A stretch of 64,000 bases of DNA, from assembly GCA_034092305.1 (NCBI GenBank), contig JASJET010000265.1, positions 406,501 through 470,500 on the forward strand. Reading direction: 5' to 3'. Below the pieces are notes generated by a model. That model did not search any database. It saw only the letters and a list, made by a program, of their open reading frames with translations, and was not told the DNA's origin. This stretch comes from Diaprepes abbreviatus (lineage: Eukaryota; Arthropoda; Insecta; Coleoptera; Curculionidae). Of this stretch, positions 45,165-55,653 are shown in pieces (positions within the stretch are counted from its first letter, which is position 1; each line of letters opens with the position of its first letter). The translations under genes and the position numbers were made by a program.

Positions 45165-45850
45165 GCACACAGCCAAACAGAAAGACCAATTTATTGCATT
45201 TTTTCCAAAATAGTCATTGATCATCTCGAAAATTGTTGTACCGATCGTATAGATTTTAGGTGGTTTTGCAAATAATATATCTTCCTGAATGGAATTCTTA
45301 AAAATATATCTAACATAGACAAGCAATATTATAGTGTTTGCTACTTCGGTCAACACTTCAAGCTGACTATCGAAATAATTCAACTTTACTTTTTTTTTTA
45401 AAGTTCACTTTCTATATCATTTGCCAAATCATCTTCGCGACTACACTTAGTGAAGTATTTAGCACACGGTCCAATTAAATTTTCTGCCACTGTATGTGTT
45501 TGTCCTGATCTTGCAATTTTGTTATTAACTCGGAATGATGCCTCGAGAGCCATTTTACTAAATTCGTTTAAATATTTTAAGAAAGCAGGAGAACACTAGA
45601 TTTTTTATGACCTTCCATTCTTGTAAAATATTCGACAGGTTTATCCCGGTGATCCGGATGTCTTGTTTCAAGGTGCCTACGAAGCACAGATAATTTTAAA
45701 CTGCTGTTAGCCAGGAATTCATTACAAACTACACAAAGCAGTTTATGTAGTGATGCCTTCCCGGTAAAATATTAAACTCATTTGTAAATAGTCATAGTAT
45801 CATAGTTTCGTTCTTTCTTTTATTCTCACTCTGTTCACTTATTTTTTCTT
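45165..45850 (-). pseudogene. hAT transposase relic (ZBED5-like)
   Basis: From the right: a BED-type zinc finger (ASLHKLLCVVCNEFLANSSL, LSVLRRHLETRHPDHRDKPV) and EYFTRMEGHK. After several stops, ANTIILLVYVRYIF, QEDILFAKPPKIYTIGTTIF and NWSFCLAVCT, the region just before the catalytic DGAPSM block. The finger plus 'LLAYVRF ... EE.LFA' set is typical of ZBED5/SCAND3-like hAT transposases. It is cut off at the first catalytic block by gypsy-like sequence. Confidence 0.82.
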
Positions 45851-46087
45851 CGCTTTTAGTCTGGCGAGACGGTAGCTTAAAAGGGGGGGTGGGGGGTAAT
45901 TTTTTCAATTTTTTTATTACCTTATTCGATAGTACAACTCTTCAAGAATATTCAGTTAAAATTTTGGGTCGAGCGGAGCAAAATTAACGGAGCTGCAGAA
46001 TTTTAAATCTTAGCTCTACGGCGCGCAATAAACTGTATTCGAGCGGTCTCTCGACGCTTACGCATTGTCTTTCTCGTTATTGTAGAG

Positions 46088-46116
<29 letters not shown>
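46088..46116. repeat. (TA)n microsatellite (short)
   Basis: About 14 TA units. Confidence 0.9.
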
Positions 46117-46118
<2 letters not shown>

Positions 46119-48545
46119 AATAGGAATCAACACAAGATGACCTAATGACCATATTATAAATACTCGACGAGTCTAAACAATTTCAATTAAAATATCTAAG
46201 ATACAACATAAATTTATTATTTAGATAGTAATAAGTAGTTAGTAGATATATTAATTAATTAGAGTCATTAATATTTACAAATAATATGGACCAAAGCATA
46301 ATTAAAAGCTTACATGATTAAAAAAATCATATATAATGCTAAATTCATAATGAATTTTTAGACATAATTGTAAAATAAACAATATATAAATATTAATACA
46401 ATAAGATCATATTATAAATTGATCATAAGAATAATAAGGTACAAACATTAGATGTGATAGTGAAGGTAAAGTGATAATGAAGAGTGAAAATCTTCAAGTG
46501 AAATAAAAAAACATAACGATCGGTTTTTGCAACAATAATGTTTTGAAAAGGAACAAAAGGTGAACATAGTGTGAAACCAGTTACGAAAAGTACTTTTAAA
46601 TAATAAATAAAGTTCATTAAATTGTTTTTAATATAAATTAGACAGTTAACAGTAGTATTAAGAAAATAATTTTAATTAAAACACATAAGAACATAGAATA
46701 AATTTAAGAAAATTTTTGATTTTGACATTAAAATTAGATATTATAAATTAATTTTAAGTAATGGAGTAAAATAAGTTATATTAGAATGTAAGGAAAATTC
46801 TAATATTTAATATTTTAATATTAAGAAAACATAATTTAGCATCTTCAAACAATAATTTTCAATAATTAGTTAATTATATATTTCAATATTTTCATGTCAA
46901 GCCATTTTGTTTTATAATTTTTAATATTAAAAATTGTTTTAGGAAGGCTAAAATATGTATAATTAGATAGGTAAAATAATAGAGTTTAATTTTATAGTAT
47001 TTATTGTCATGCATATTATTGGATAAATCCAGGAAATGGTAAAATTGGAAAATTTTCATCAATTTTAAAATTCTTGACAGCCATTTTTGTTTGACAAGAA
47101 TGCCAAGAAAAGGGTGATTTTTCATCAAGTAACCCGATGCCTTCAACTGCTGAGCCAATCAGAATGATTAATTAAGTCAGCTGGAGGCATACGATAGAAA
47201 GAAAAATCACAAAAATTCGAGACAGTTGCAAAAAAGTATTGTTACTGAGAGGTGTAAAAGAAAAGTTTCTCCTCAAAACATAACCTTAAAATTTTCACGA
47301 CAAGATCATAAAGCCACGTGCGAGATCTTTTGTTTTTGATAAGTAAATATTTTTTTAAAAGGTTATAAAAGTAAATAAATATTAAATAAAGTTTAATTAA
47401 TCAATATTTAAAAAAAAAAATAATTTAAATTAAATTGAATGTCATTAAGAAATAGCAACTCCAACTAACATCAAGAAAATTTAGTAAAACCCGATTGTGT
47501 CAAATAAAAGTTCAAGAAATTATACCTGGCTGGTGTAAATACCAACATTTCCTAGAAGTAGACAATTCCTGGACATTTCCAAAAATAACCAAGACAGTGT
47601 TTAATAAAGAATATCTACTTACTTGATAGTAGGTATTTTTAAACAATTATCCCAATCCAATTTGATGGTAAAAGAAGACAGAGAAACACAAATATACCTT
47701 TTTAATTGTTTATAAATAAACAAACACTTAAGGATCAAGGTATTTTAAAATATAATATTACCACATTTATATTAGACATTATAAAATCATTAGAACTAAT
47801 TTATAATCACTTGTTAAAATTAATAATCCGCACTTTGCACATTTTTTTTTAATTTTTAAAATAAATAAAAGTAATACATTTGAACTGAACACGAGACCTT
47901 CATATTTGTCAAACAACTCTTGACAGTTAAGTGGAGTGACATTATAATTAACAGTAGAGATAAGGTGCAATTGATTTTTAATTTTAATAAAGCTGATCTA
48001 GATAATAGGTATTTCAAAATAATTTTATAATCAGTAATAATATCATTTTGTTTTATAATAAATTTATGTTGATTGTTAATACAATTCAGTGGTTTTAATT
48101 GGCAGTAGATAAAAGGTAATGTTAACTTATGAGAATCTGAACTCACTTGGGATAGTTTCAGGGGAAGCGAGCTAGTTATATTAAGGGGAGATTAAAAAGA
48201 GAAAATAGATTTATTAAAATTTTGTTAACAATAATATATGTATTTTTAAGTTAATCCAAAGAATAAATACAGTACTGTTATCTTATCTTAGATAGGATAC
48301 AGTAACTGGGCGCTCAAGGAAAAATTAAAAATACATATCGTGGTTTAGAATATTTTTATTAGAGCAAGAGAAAACTTATTTCATTCACATTCACCAATTT
48401 TCAAATTTTTAAAAAAAAAACAAAACAAAATATTCAAAATTTGAGTATTCTAATTCCTCTTCGGGCAGTTGCTTGAAGCGTGTGTGGGCGACGAATATAG
48501 ACCTCTGACGATATACGTTAGGTCCCGCATCACGTATTTTCAACG

Positions 48546-48546
<1 letters not shown>
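46117..48546. other. AT-rich non-coding DNA
   Basis: Very AT-rich. GGGGAGATTAAAAAGAG near 48185 and CTGGGCGCTCAAGG near 48307 could be retroelement end signals, but no LTR pair was found. No coding frame supported. Confidence 0.4.
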
Positions 48547-48637
<91 letters not shown>

Positions 48638-48650
48638 GTATATATATATA

Positions 48651-48706
<56 letters not shown>

Positions 48707-48719
48707 GTATATATATATA

Positions 48720-48778
<59 letters not shown>
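48547..48778. repeat. Compound TA satellite with higher-order repeat
   Basis: TA runs interrupted twice by the same block (two TATATATGTA steps, then ATATGATATAT), about 70 bp apart (near 48625-48655 and 48696-48725). The IYIYIY frames on both strands are artefacts. Confidence 0.95.
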
Positions 48779-48782
<4 letters not shown>

Positions 48783-48899
48783 AATGCCCCACATATACTC
48801 TGTGTTCTGTTCAACGTCATATCTATTACTAAGTGTTTATACACGTGCGTAATTTTGTATAAGTTTTTTTAAACGCGTTTTTCAAACACTTAGCTTTTT

Positions 48900-49319
48900 T
48901 AAAGTCGATGAACGCTCTAACTCAAATTCTATTCATCCGATCGTTTTCAAATTTTGCACACTTTTTCTTTACACAAATTATGAGATAACGCCGTCGAAAT
49001 AATTTATTATTAATCATTAGAATTTGTTTTACAATAAAAAATTTGTCGATTTTTCAATTAAAAAATTTAAAAAATTCGTTTTTTTGATTTCATATTGATA
49101 CAAAAAACTGGAAAATCATTTTGAAATAAATATCTCGACGGCGTTACCTCAGGAAACTTATAAGCTAACGAAATCTTTTTGGTTTTTTGTCATCAGATGA
49201 TCCAGTGATGAATAGTGATCTTCACCGCAAATCAACTTTTTTTTTTTGGGTGCCTGCGAAAATTTGATGTCATTATTTTATTTCTCAAGATTTTATTACA
49301 AAAATTTAACAGAATACTC
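48900..49319. other. No recognisable gene
   Basis: AT-rich repeats of the kind found in long transposon arms; ends not defined. Confidence 0.4.
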
Positions 49320-49565
49320 TTAAAAAGTTGTGTTATTATGTAATTCATTTAGAAATAAATTTATATTTACCATATTTTCAACAAAAAAAATCTTAAAAAA
49401 TTGTTTAAAATATGAAAAATTAACCCTGCCCCCCCCCCCTTTAATACAACTACCACCCTGTGTTGGTTCCAAATCAGATACTGAAGTAGAAGTAATTGAT
49501 TGCTTGTCCAGCTTTTCGCCAGACTTCACAAAACTACCCGTTTTAATCAACGATCCATCATACAT
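49320..49565 (-). CDS. Possible N-terminal segment of a hAT transposase
   Basis: Minus frame GSLIKTGSFVKSGEKLDKQS followed by a serine/glycine-rich stretch. hAT proteins of the ZBED5 type often begin with a similar short, disordered leader. The plus-strand reading of the same DNA is also open. Weakly supported. Confidence 0.25.
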   Translation of the reverse strand: MYDGSLIKTGSFVKSGEKLDKQSITSTSVSDLEPTQGGSCIKGGGGRVNFSYFKQFFKIFFVENMVNINLFLNELHNNTTF

Positions 49566-49934
49566 TGACGGAGCAATAATTATTTACTTTCACGGGGATG
49601 TGCGATTTGTAAATCACGTAACTAGTTTACACTACTAATAGTTATGTATACATTCACAACTAACTCATTTATCTTTGAAATCACTACAGGTTCTTAAGCT
49701 GATCGTATGATTCAATTCAATACTCTTCCTGTATGTGATTGTGGCGTTTTTTATCGGTAGACGTTATTCTCGTTCTTTCGTGCGCATTCGGAAAAAGTCT
49801 TGGTTCGCCGAAGTAGAAGTCGCCGGCTCGTTCGAGAATATACTCACATCACCAGCAGTATAGCGACTAGTCACGTTATGAATTGTTGCCAATTGCGATG
49901 TTTAATTTAAAATTCCACCTTTACAATATTTTTT

Positions 49935-49977
49935 TCACAAACCCCTGTGGGTTTCCGAACACCCTTTGGGAAACGCT
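49935..49977 (-). mobile_element. Likely hAT terminal inverted repeat
   Basis: Minus strand begins CAGCGTTTCCCAAAGGGTG and continues GTTCGGAAACCCACAGG. The CAGnGTTTCCCAAA pattern is typical of hAT termini. It may be the 5' end of the hAT relic at 45165-45850, with later insertions between. Confidence 0.5.
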
Positions 49978-50859
49978 GCTTTAGCTTAATCGAGGCATGT
50001 TCCAAAAATATAAAATCTGAATCCCGAGAAATTTCAATTTTTAACCATTAATTCTTGAGAAATTTAGAGCCTTGTTAAGAAAATATTCATACTTAAATTT
50101 TATTATAGATTCGCTACATTGTGTGCGAAGACATTTCAATAACAAAAAATAAAAAAAAAATCTCAGCACAAAAACAACCAAATAAAATTTTATATGAAAT
50201 ATCGCGAACCATCTTTTTTGCGCCTGTCCTGCCTCATTTTCTCTAGTCGTTTGGAGAACAACAGAAGAAAATATAAGACCGTATAAAATACACCCTCAAA
50301 CTGCCTCGCTTTATTATTTTTTCCTTCCTCGGGATATAATTTTCTTGTTTTCTATCCCGAGCAATTACGCCAAATTACGACAAAAAATCGTAACTGGATT
50401 ATACACTACTCAACTTCTGCATTATATAATTGTTTCCTTCTTTTTGAACGTCATTGCATTTACTGCAAGATCCGGTTATTAACCTATAAATTTTTACAAT
50501 GATTCCAGAAATGCGAGTTTTTTTGTATTCTTCTAAAGAAAATATAAAAAAAATTAAATAGAGTTTTACACTAAAAATTAAAAAATGAATAAGACAACTT
50601 TTTTTGAAGTCGGCACTTAATTCAAATCTATACTTAGTGACTTTAAAAGTTTCTAGAGTGCTACATAGATGACGTTGATATCAGAAAATTTATACTATTG
50701 CTGGAATATGTCAGCCTTCTTATGAACACATGTAAAATTTCAAGTCGATTTGTCAAATAATTTTTTTTCTACAGTTGTATGAGATACATAGTATTTTCTT
50801 TTTTTGAAACTGGAAAATTCGGAATTCGTAGAGATAAAATACTTATATAAAAAGTGTTT

Positions 50860-51345
50860 ATAGGGAGATGAAGTTCATAGCGATGGTAAATGTGTTAGAG
50901 ATCAATACTCCTTCATAAGTAACCAATTTTCAATTGGCTTGGTGAATTTAAAGATGGTCGCACAGACATCAGTGACGAGGTACATAGTGGACGTCCGAAA
51001 ATTGCTACAAACGAAGAAAATATTACTTATATATATGAAATGGTTTTGGATAATAAAAGAATCACCACGTAAAAAACTGTTGACGCTATAAACATCTGAA
51101 ACCAATGAGTGTTTCATATTTTGAAAAATGAATCTGGGTTTAGAAAGCTATTGACAAGGTGGGTGCCACATACGTTAACTTTGGATCAAAAGGCATTTGA
51201 GTGAGACTTTAAAAAAAAATTGGATCGAAAAACAAAGAAAAAAACTGATTTTTTGCATCGATTAACAACTATGAATTAGACTTGGGTTTACCACTATGAT
51301 CCTCAACTGCGACAACGAATCGCAAAGTAGACTGAACCTGGCTGT
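50860..51345 (+). pseudogene. mariner transposase relic
   Basis: Plus-strand pieces: GEFKDGRTDISDEVHSGRPK, NEENITYIYEMVLDNKRITT, FRKLLTRWVPHTLTLDQKAF and the first catalytic region TWVYHYDPQLRQRIAK. These are the DNA-binding linker and catalytic start of a mariner. At least five stops. It is cut at about 51345 by a PLE terminus. A third mariner lineage for the window. Confidence 0.85.
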
Positions 51346-51349
51346 TTTG

Positions 51350-52246
51350 CTCTCAAACAGACAAAGGGGTCAAAATTCTCGTTCGTTCAAAAAATTGTTT
51401 TCACAACGTTTCGGCAAAATCTCATTTCGTATTTTTAAAGGCGGGTCGTCTCGTTATTTCCGGATATCTTTTGTCTCCAGAGTTTTGTTAAGTTGGCTCG
51501 CTTTCTGATTGGTAGAACGACTTCGTAGACTCCTTCCATCTACAAAGTGCGATATATTTATTTCTTTTGTGCTTTTCTCTCGTGTATTTGGTGTTTTTTT
51601 AATGTATTAGCTTTTGATTTTTTTGCCGCTTTCCATATAGTTGGAATATTTAACGGATCATCCCGTTTATTTAGTCCTGCTCTTTCGATTTCTAGGGCCT
51701 TTCTTATGACGCGTACCTTGTAGTTTTGTACTGGTACTATTTCTTTTGCTCCTTTAAAATCGATGTTATGTCCGGTAGTTTAATGATATTGAAATAAACT
51801 GAGGTTGGCTGTGTGATTTTAAGACTATTTTTGTGTTCCTGAATTCTTGCTGATATGAGCCAGTTTATTTGTTCTATGTCTCTTTGATGGAATCTGCACA
51901 TGGAATGGTGTAAACACCATGATTTTCAAGGTCGGTCTTATCTTTGGAGTTTCCCAGGATGTTGGCTATTGTTTTTTGTGGTTTGACTATGTGTTTTCTT
52001 AGGATTTTTCCAGTTCTGTTCGTGATTCTTTTTATGTGTGGGATTATGGGTTTGTTTCTTGTTTGATCTCGGTTTCTGATTTTTGCTGTCTTTTTATGGC
52101 TTCCTTTATGTCTGATTGCAAGAAATCATTCCGTTCTAGAACTGTGGAGATGTGTTTTATTTATTCTTGTTTTGTGCCCAGTTCTGTTTGGCGGGCAGAT
52201 CTTGATATTAGTATTACTGCCTGTTTTTATGAAGGATGGCAATGCG

Positions 52247-52249
<3 letters not shown>
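51350..52249 (-). pseudogene. Penelope-like GIY-YIG relic with terminus
   Basis: From the right the minus strand reads KPIIPHIKRITNRTGKILRK, ENHGVYTIPCADS (GIY start), then after a frameshift NWLISARIQEHKNSLK, and KGPRNRKSRT. The terminal block at 51350-51445 has the LKIRNEILPKRCENNFLNER frame and a GTTTCG box shared with the termini at 3537 and 28281. The YTIPCAD variant marks another PLE lineage. (TA)n follows at 52250. Confidence 0.78.
51404..51440 (-). ncRNA. Degenerate hammerhead-like motif
   Basis: Same position in the PLE terminus as 28367-28401, but both the stem II arms and the GAAACGUC box have changes (CGAAACGTTG). Probably inactive. Confidence 0.4.

Positions 52250-52315
<66 letters not shown>
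52250..52315. repeat. (TA)n microsatellite
   Basis: Between the PLE relic and the family B tandem cluster. Confidence 0.97.
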
Positions 52316-52320
<5 letters not shown>

Positions 52321-52464
52321 TGTAGATAAGTTTTTGTCCGTGTAATTTAAAATAAAATAGAATAAAATATTGGCGAAGCGGACATGAAAATTTGTCAATC
52401 TACATGATTCTCGTATTAAAAAGTACGGAACACTCCAAAATATGGAAAAACTCCGGGTCCGATA

Positions 52465-52513
52465 GATGGCTACAGCGCCTGTTTCGTCCTAATATGGGAC
52501 TCGTCAGGCCACC
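52465..52513 (-). ncRNA. Type I hammerhead ribozyme (family B)
   Basis: All core boxes intact (CUGACGA, GUCC/GGAC stem II, GAAA). Stem III is ACAG-GCG-CUGU, one base longer than in sister copies, and the cleavage triplet is GUA rather than GUC, still a permitted NUH. Stem I GGUGGC/GCCAUC. Confidence 0.9.
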
Positions 52514-53016
52514 GCAGTCGGTACAAACCATCATCTCGCCTTTGCATCGTATAAAGCTGAATTTATAATCAAAACACAGCAAATAAGACGACAAAGGCGA
52601 CATCTCGATGGTCCACTTGATAATACAAGAACCACATAGACTAACAAAGTTTGTAAAAGAACCATCATATGGTGGCGCGACGGTGAATTAAAACAGAAAT
52701 ATGTAAAATCGAGTACACGAAACGCGCTGCCCAACGGATAGGGGTCGCATTTTTTCGGTACTGGCAAGTAAGCCTACCGTTATTTAAGCAGCCAAAGCTA
52801 CGTGCCGCACCAAACGATCCCACCATGAGAGCATCGTTTAGCGTGTTTAAAAGCCAAACAAGTAAATAAATATGTAGATAAGTTTTTGTCCGTGTAATTT
52901 AAAATAAAATAGAATAAAATATTGGCGAAGCGGACGTGAAAATTTGTCAATCTACATGATTCTCGTATTAAAAAGTACGGAGCACTCCAAAATATGGAAA
53001 AACTCCGGATCTGACA

Positions 53017-53064
53017 GATGGCGACAGCGCTGTTTCGTCCTAATATGGGACTCGTCAGGCCACC
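53017..53064 (-). ncRNA. Type I hammerhead ribozyme, complete (family B)
   Basis: Identical in all structural parts to the copy at 10781-10828: stem I GGUGGC/GCCAUC, CUGACGA, GUCC/GGAC, GAAA, ACAGCGCUGU, GUC. Confidence 0.93.
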
Positions 53065-53553
53065 GCAGTCGGTACAAACCATCATCTCGCCTTTGCATCG
53101 TATAAAGCTGAATTTATAATCAAAACACAGCAAATAAGACGACAAAGGCGACATCTCGATGGTCCACTTGATAATACAAGAACCACACAGACTAACAAAG
53201 TTTGTAAAAGAACCATCATATGGTGGCGCGACGGTGAATTAAAACAGAAATATGTAAAATCGAGTACACGAAACGCGCTGCCCAACGGATAGGGGTCGCA
53301 TTTTTTCGGTACTGGCAAGCAAGCCTACCGCTATTTAAGCATCCAAAGCCACGTGCCGCACCAAACGATCCTACCATGAGAGCATCGTTTAGCGTGTTTA
53401 AAAGCCAAACAAGTAAATAAATATGTAGATAAGTTTTTGTCCGTGTAATTTAAAATAAAATAGAATAAAATATTGTCGTCTTATTTGCTGTGTTTTGATT
53501 ATAAATTCAGCTTTATACGATGCAAAGGCGAGATGATGGTTTGTACCGACTGT

Positions 53554-53601
53554 GGTGGCCTGACGAGTCCCATATTAGGACGAAACAGCGCTGTCGCCAT
53601 C
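53554..53601 (+). ncRNA. Type I hammerhead ribozyme, complete (family B)
   Basis: Plus-strand copy in the inverted end of the cluster with the same intact stems, core and GUC triplet as 53017-53064. Transcription of either strand across the cluster would therefore yield active ribozymes. Confidence 0.93.
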
Positions 53602-53711
53602 TGTCGGACCCGGAGTTTTTCCATATTTTGGAGTGCTCCGTACTTTTTAATACGAGAATCATGTAGATTGACCAATTTTCACATCCGCTTCGCCAATATT
53701 TTATTCTATTT

Positions 53712-53714
<3 letters not shown>

Positions 53715-53775
<61 letters not shown>
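53715..53775. repeat. (TA)n microsatellite
   Basis: Right border of the family B cluster; left border of a PLE terminus scrap. Confidence 0.97.
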
Positions 53776-53780
<5 letters not shown>

Positions 53781-53836
53781 TGGTTTGGTTATTCCTGGTG
53801 TCAAACCGTTCGCTCAAGAAATCGTTTTCACGACGT
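53776..53836 (-). mobile_element. PLE terminus scrap
   Basis: The 60 bp match the outer part of 28281-28425 (GGTTTGGTTATTCC, CAAGAAATCGTTTTCACGACG) and stop within the hammerhead box at GACGTT, where (TA)n begins. Minus reading ENDFLSER agrees with the other termini. Confidence 0.75.
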
Positions 53837-53838
53837 TA

Positions 53839-53929
<91 letters not shown>
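53837..53929. repeat. (TA)n microsatellite
   Basis: Left border of the family C dimer. Confidence 0.97.
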
Positions 53930-53931
<2 letters not shown>

Positions 53932-53939
53932 GCATGACA

Positions 53940-54009
53940 AGGATGTCTGGGAAAAGCATCGGTGGATCCCACTGAAGAGTCCGCCACCGATGCCGGGACG
54001 AAACATCCT
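53940..54009 (+). ncRNA. Type III hammerhead ribozyme, complete (family C)
   Basis: Stem III is formed by the outer arms AGGAUGU and ACAUCCU (7 bp), cleavage triplet GUC at 53945-53947, stem I UGGGA/UCCCA with a 14-nt loop, core CUGAAGA, stem II GUCC/GGAC with a 13-nt loop, then GAAA. All invariant residues are present. Loop I GCAUCGGUGG (53956-53965) is exactly complementary to loop II CCACCGAUGC (53984-53993). Confidence 0.92.
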
Positions 54010-54344
54010 AACATTTTGACGGTGGTTAAAACAGTTCGTTAGTTATATGCCCTTAACATCAGGGGTATTACTACGACATGGCGCCCAAGTAGGGACGAAG
54101 CGACGCAAGGACGTCAATTCGTGGCTTTGTGCTAAAGCCGGTACCCTACCTTGGAAAGATCACCTAGGATGTTCGTTCCATAATTTCTCTGATAAGACCT
54201 GTACTTCTGCATCTTGGACTTTCTATGATAGTCAAAGTCAGACCAGCAAATGCCTCAAGGGGCATGTTGTGGTAAGAACATCTCACCGTTGTTCTTCAAC
54301 AAGTTTGGCTAGAGTAGGAGTTCCAAGTTGTGGAAGGCATGACA

Positions 54345-54414
54345 AGGATGTCTGAGAAATGCATCGGTAGATCCCACTGATGAGTCCACCACTAATGCCG
54401 CGACGAAACATCCT
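54345..54414 (+). ncRNA. Type III hammerhead ribozyme, diverged (family C)
   Basis: Stem III AGGAUGU/ACAUCCU, GUC, core CUGAUGA and GAAA are intact. Stem I has one A-C mismatch and stem II one C-C mismatch, and the loop I-loop II complementarity is reduced. Confidence 0.85.
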
Positions 54415-54429
54415 AACATTTTGACGGAG

Positions 54430-54432
<3 letters not shown>

Positions 54433-54470
<38 letters not shown>
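54433..54470. repeat. (TA)n followed by (GA)n
   Basis: TA run ending the family C element; a short GA run follows at about 54475-54491. Confidence 0.95.
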
Positions 54471-54472
<2 letters not shown>

Positions 54473-54491
54473 TCGAGAGAGAGAGAGACTT

Positions 54492-55479
54492 TTACAATAA
54501 ATACCGTTTCTGTTATTTCGTTTATTTGTGTGATTTTCGATCCATTATTTTTCATCAACTTGCTTAAATGTTGTTGTTTTCTCTAATTCACAATTTTTGT
54601 TCTTTTTAGCTCTTTATGGATCTTCAAATATATTTGATTTGTGTCTTATTAATTATTTCTCCTCGCTTTGTTCTTGTTGTTCAGCCCATCCTGTTGTAAT
54701 ATTTTCCATTAATTAATAATTATTTTTTTCTATATTTTAGGACAATTATTAAATTAATAGGAATATATGATTTAATCATTTTTTAGTGGCATTTTTTATT
54801 TATTTTATTTGAGAAAAATAATTTATCCATAATCTTACGTAACCAACAATTCAAAAACAATGTAAATCTGAAAAATCAGTTGAAAATTATTTTACTTGTC
54901 GAAAAATTACATTATTATAACAGAACTTTCGAGCAGTTTACGTTCGCGTAAGAAATTTATTGGGTTATTAAAGCCTAAGAATAAATAACACCAAAATTGC
55001 ACTTGTGCGTGTGTTCGCGTGAAAAACATAATGCGGAAAGCGCATTACAAAATAATGAAACTCACAAATTCGAAAGTGTTGAGGGAATATTCGCGAGGCT
55101 TTATAAATTCTCCTATACCAGAATATATTGTTATTAGAATATTTTTAATGATTATTTAATAATAAATACGTTTTTTCGATCCATACCATTGTTCGGTTAT
55201 AAAAATATACATTAAATGACATTAAATTCTACGAAGCCTAAATTTTTAACTAGTGTTAATGGAGCTTATATTTTTAATTTTAGTTACAGATCCGATTGAT
55301 CTAAGTTACCAATGAAGGATTTAAATTAACAAATACAACAAGGTTTAAACTTTATAAAACACAAACAAATACCGATATAGAATCAGAATACAGTCCTGTG
55401 GTTACCAAAATTCGACTCAAAATTAAACTAATAAGTTAAAGAAAAAAAAATACACACACAAAACAATGTTAAACACAGA
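54492..55479. other. No recognisable gene
   Basis: AT-rich DNA; no frame or repeat identified. Confidence 0.45.
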
Positions 55480-55653
55480 AAATTAACAAAAAATTAAAGA
55501 TGAAATACTTCGAAATACTGAAATAGAAGATAAGTAGCTTCCAATGAGCAGAAAAATCTTAAAAAGAAATTTTGACAGCAATAAGATGCAAAAAGAAACA
55601 ATGGATGACAGGGGAGATCCTATACTTAATGAACGAAAGACGACAGTTCGGAC

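Larger units (their letters stand above)
52316..53714. repeat. Retrozyme-like family B cluster, tandem plus inverted end
   Basis: AAATATGTAGATAAG recurs at 52316, 52868 and 53419, giving a 551-552-bp period. Two full minus units are followed by about 55 bp of a third, then the sequence inverts at about 53476 and a partial plus unit runs to (TA)n at 53715. Each unit contains one hammerhead. The layout is that of hammerhead satellites and retrozymes, with the inverted end seen also at 10668-11998. Confidence 0.9.
53930..54432 (+). repeat. Retrozyme-like family C: one unit plus duplicated ribozyme
   Basis: GGCATGACAAGGATGTCTG recurs at 53931 and 54336, a 405-bp period, so the element is one complete unit bounded by two ribozyme copies. 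This is the structure expected of a retrozyme. Both ends join (TA)n; the right end leaves after TTTTGACGGAGGTC. No coding capacity. Confidence 0.88.

Noticed and set aside
48150..48320. Possible LTR end and primer-binding site
   Set aside because: A purine-rich stretch and CTGGGCGCTC are present, but no paired LTR or coding region supports them.
50902..51117. Minus-strand frame of 71 codons
   Set aside because: Antisense to the mariner relic on the plus strand.
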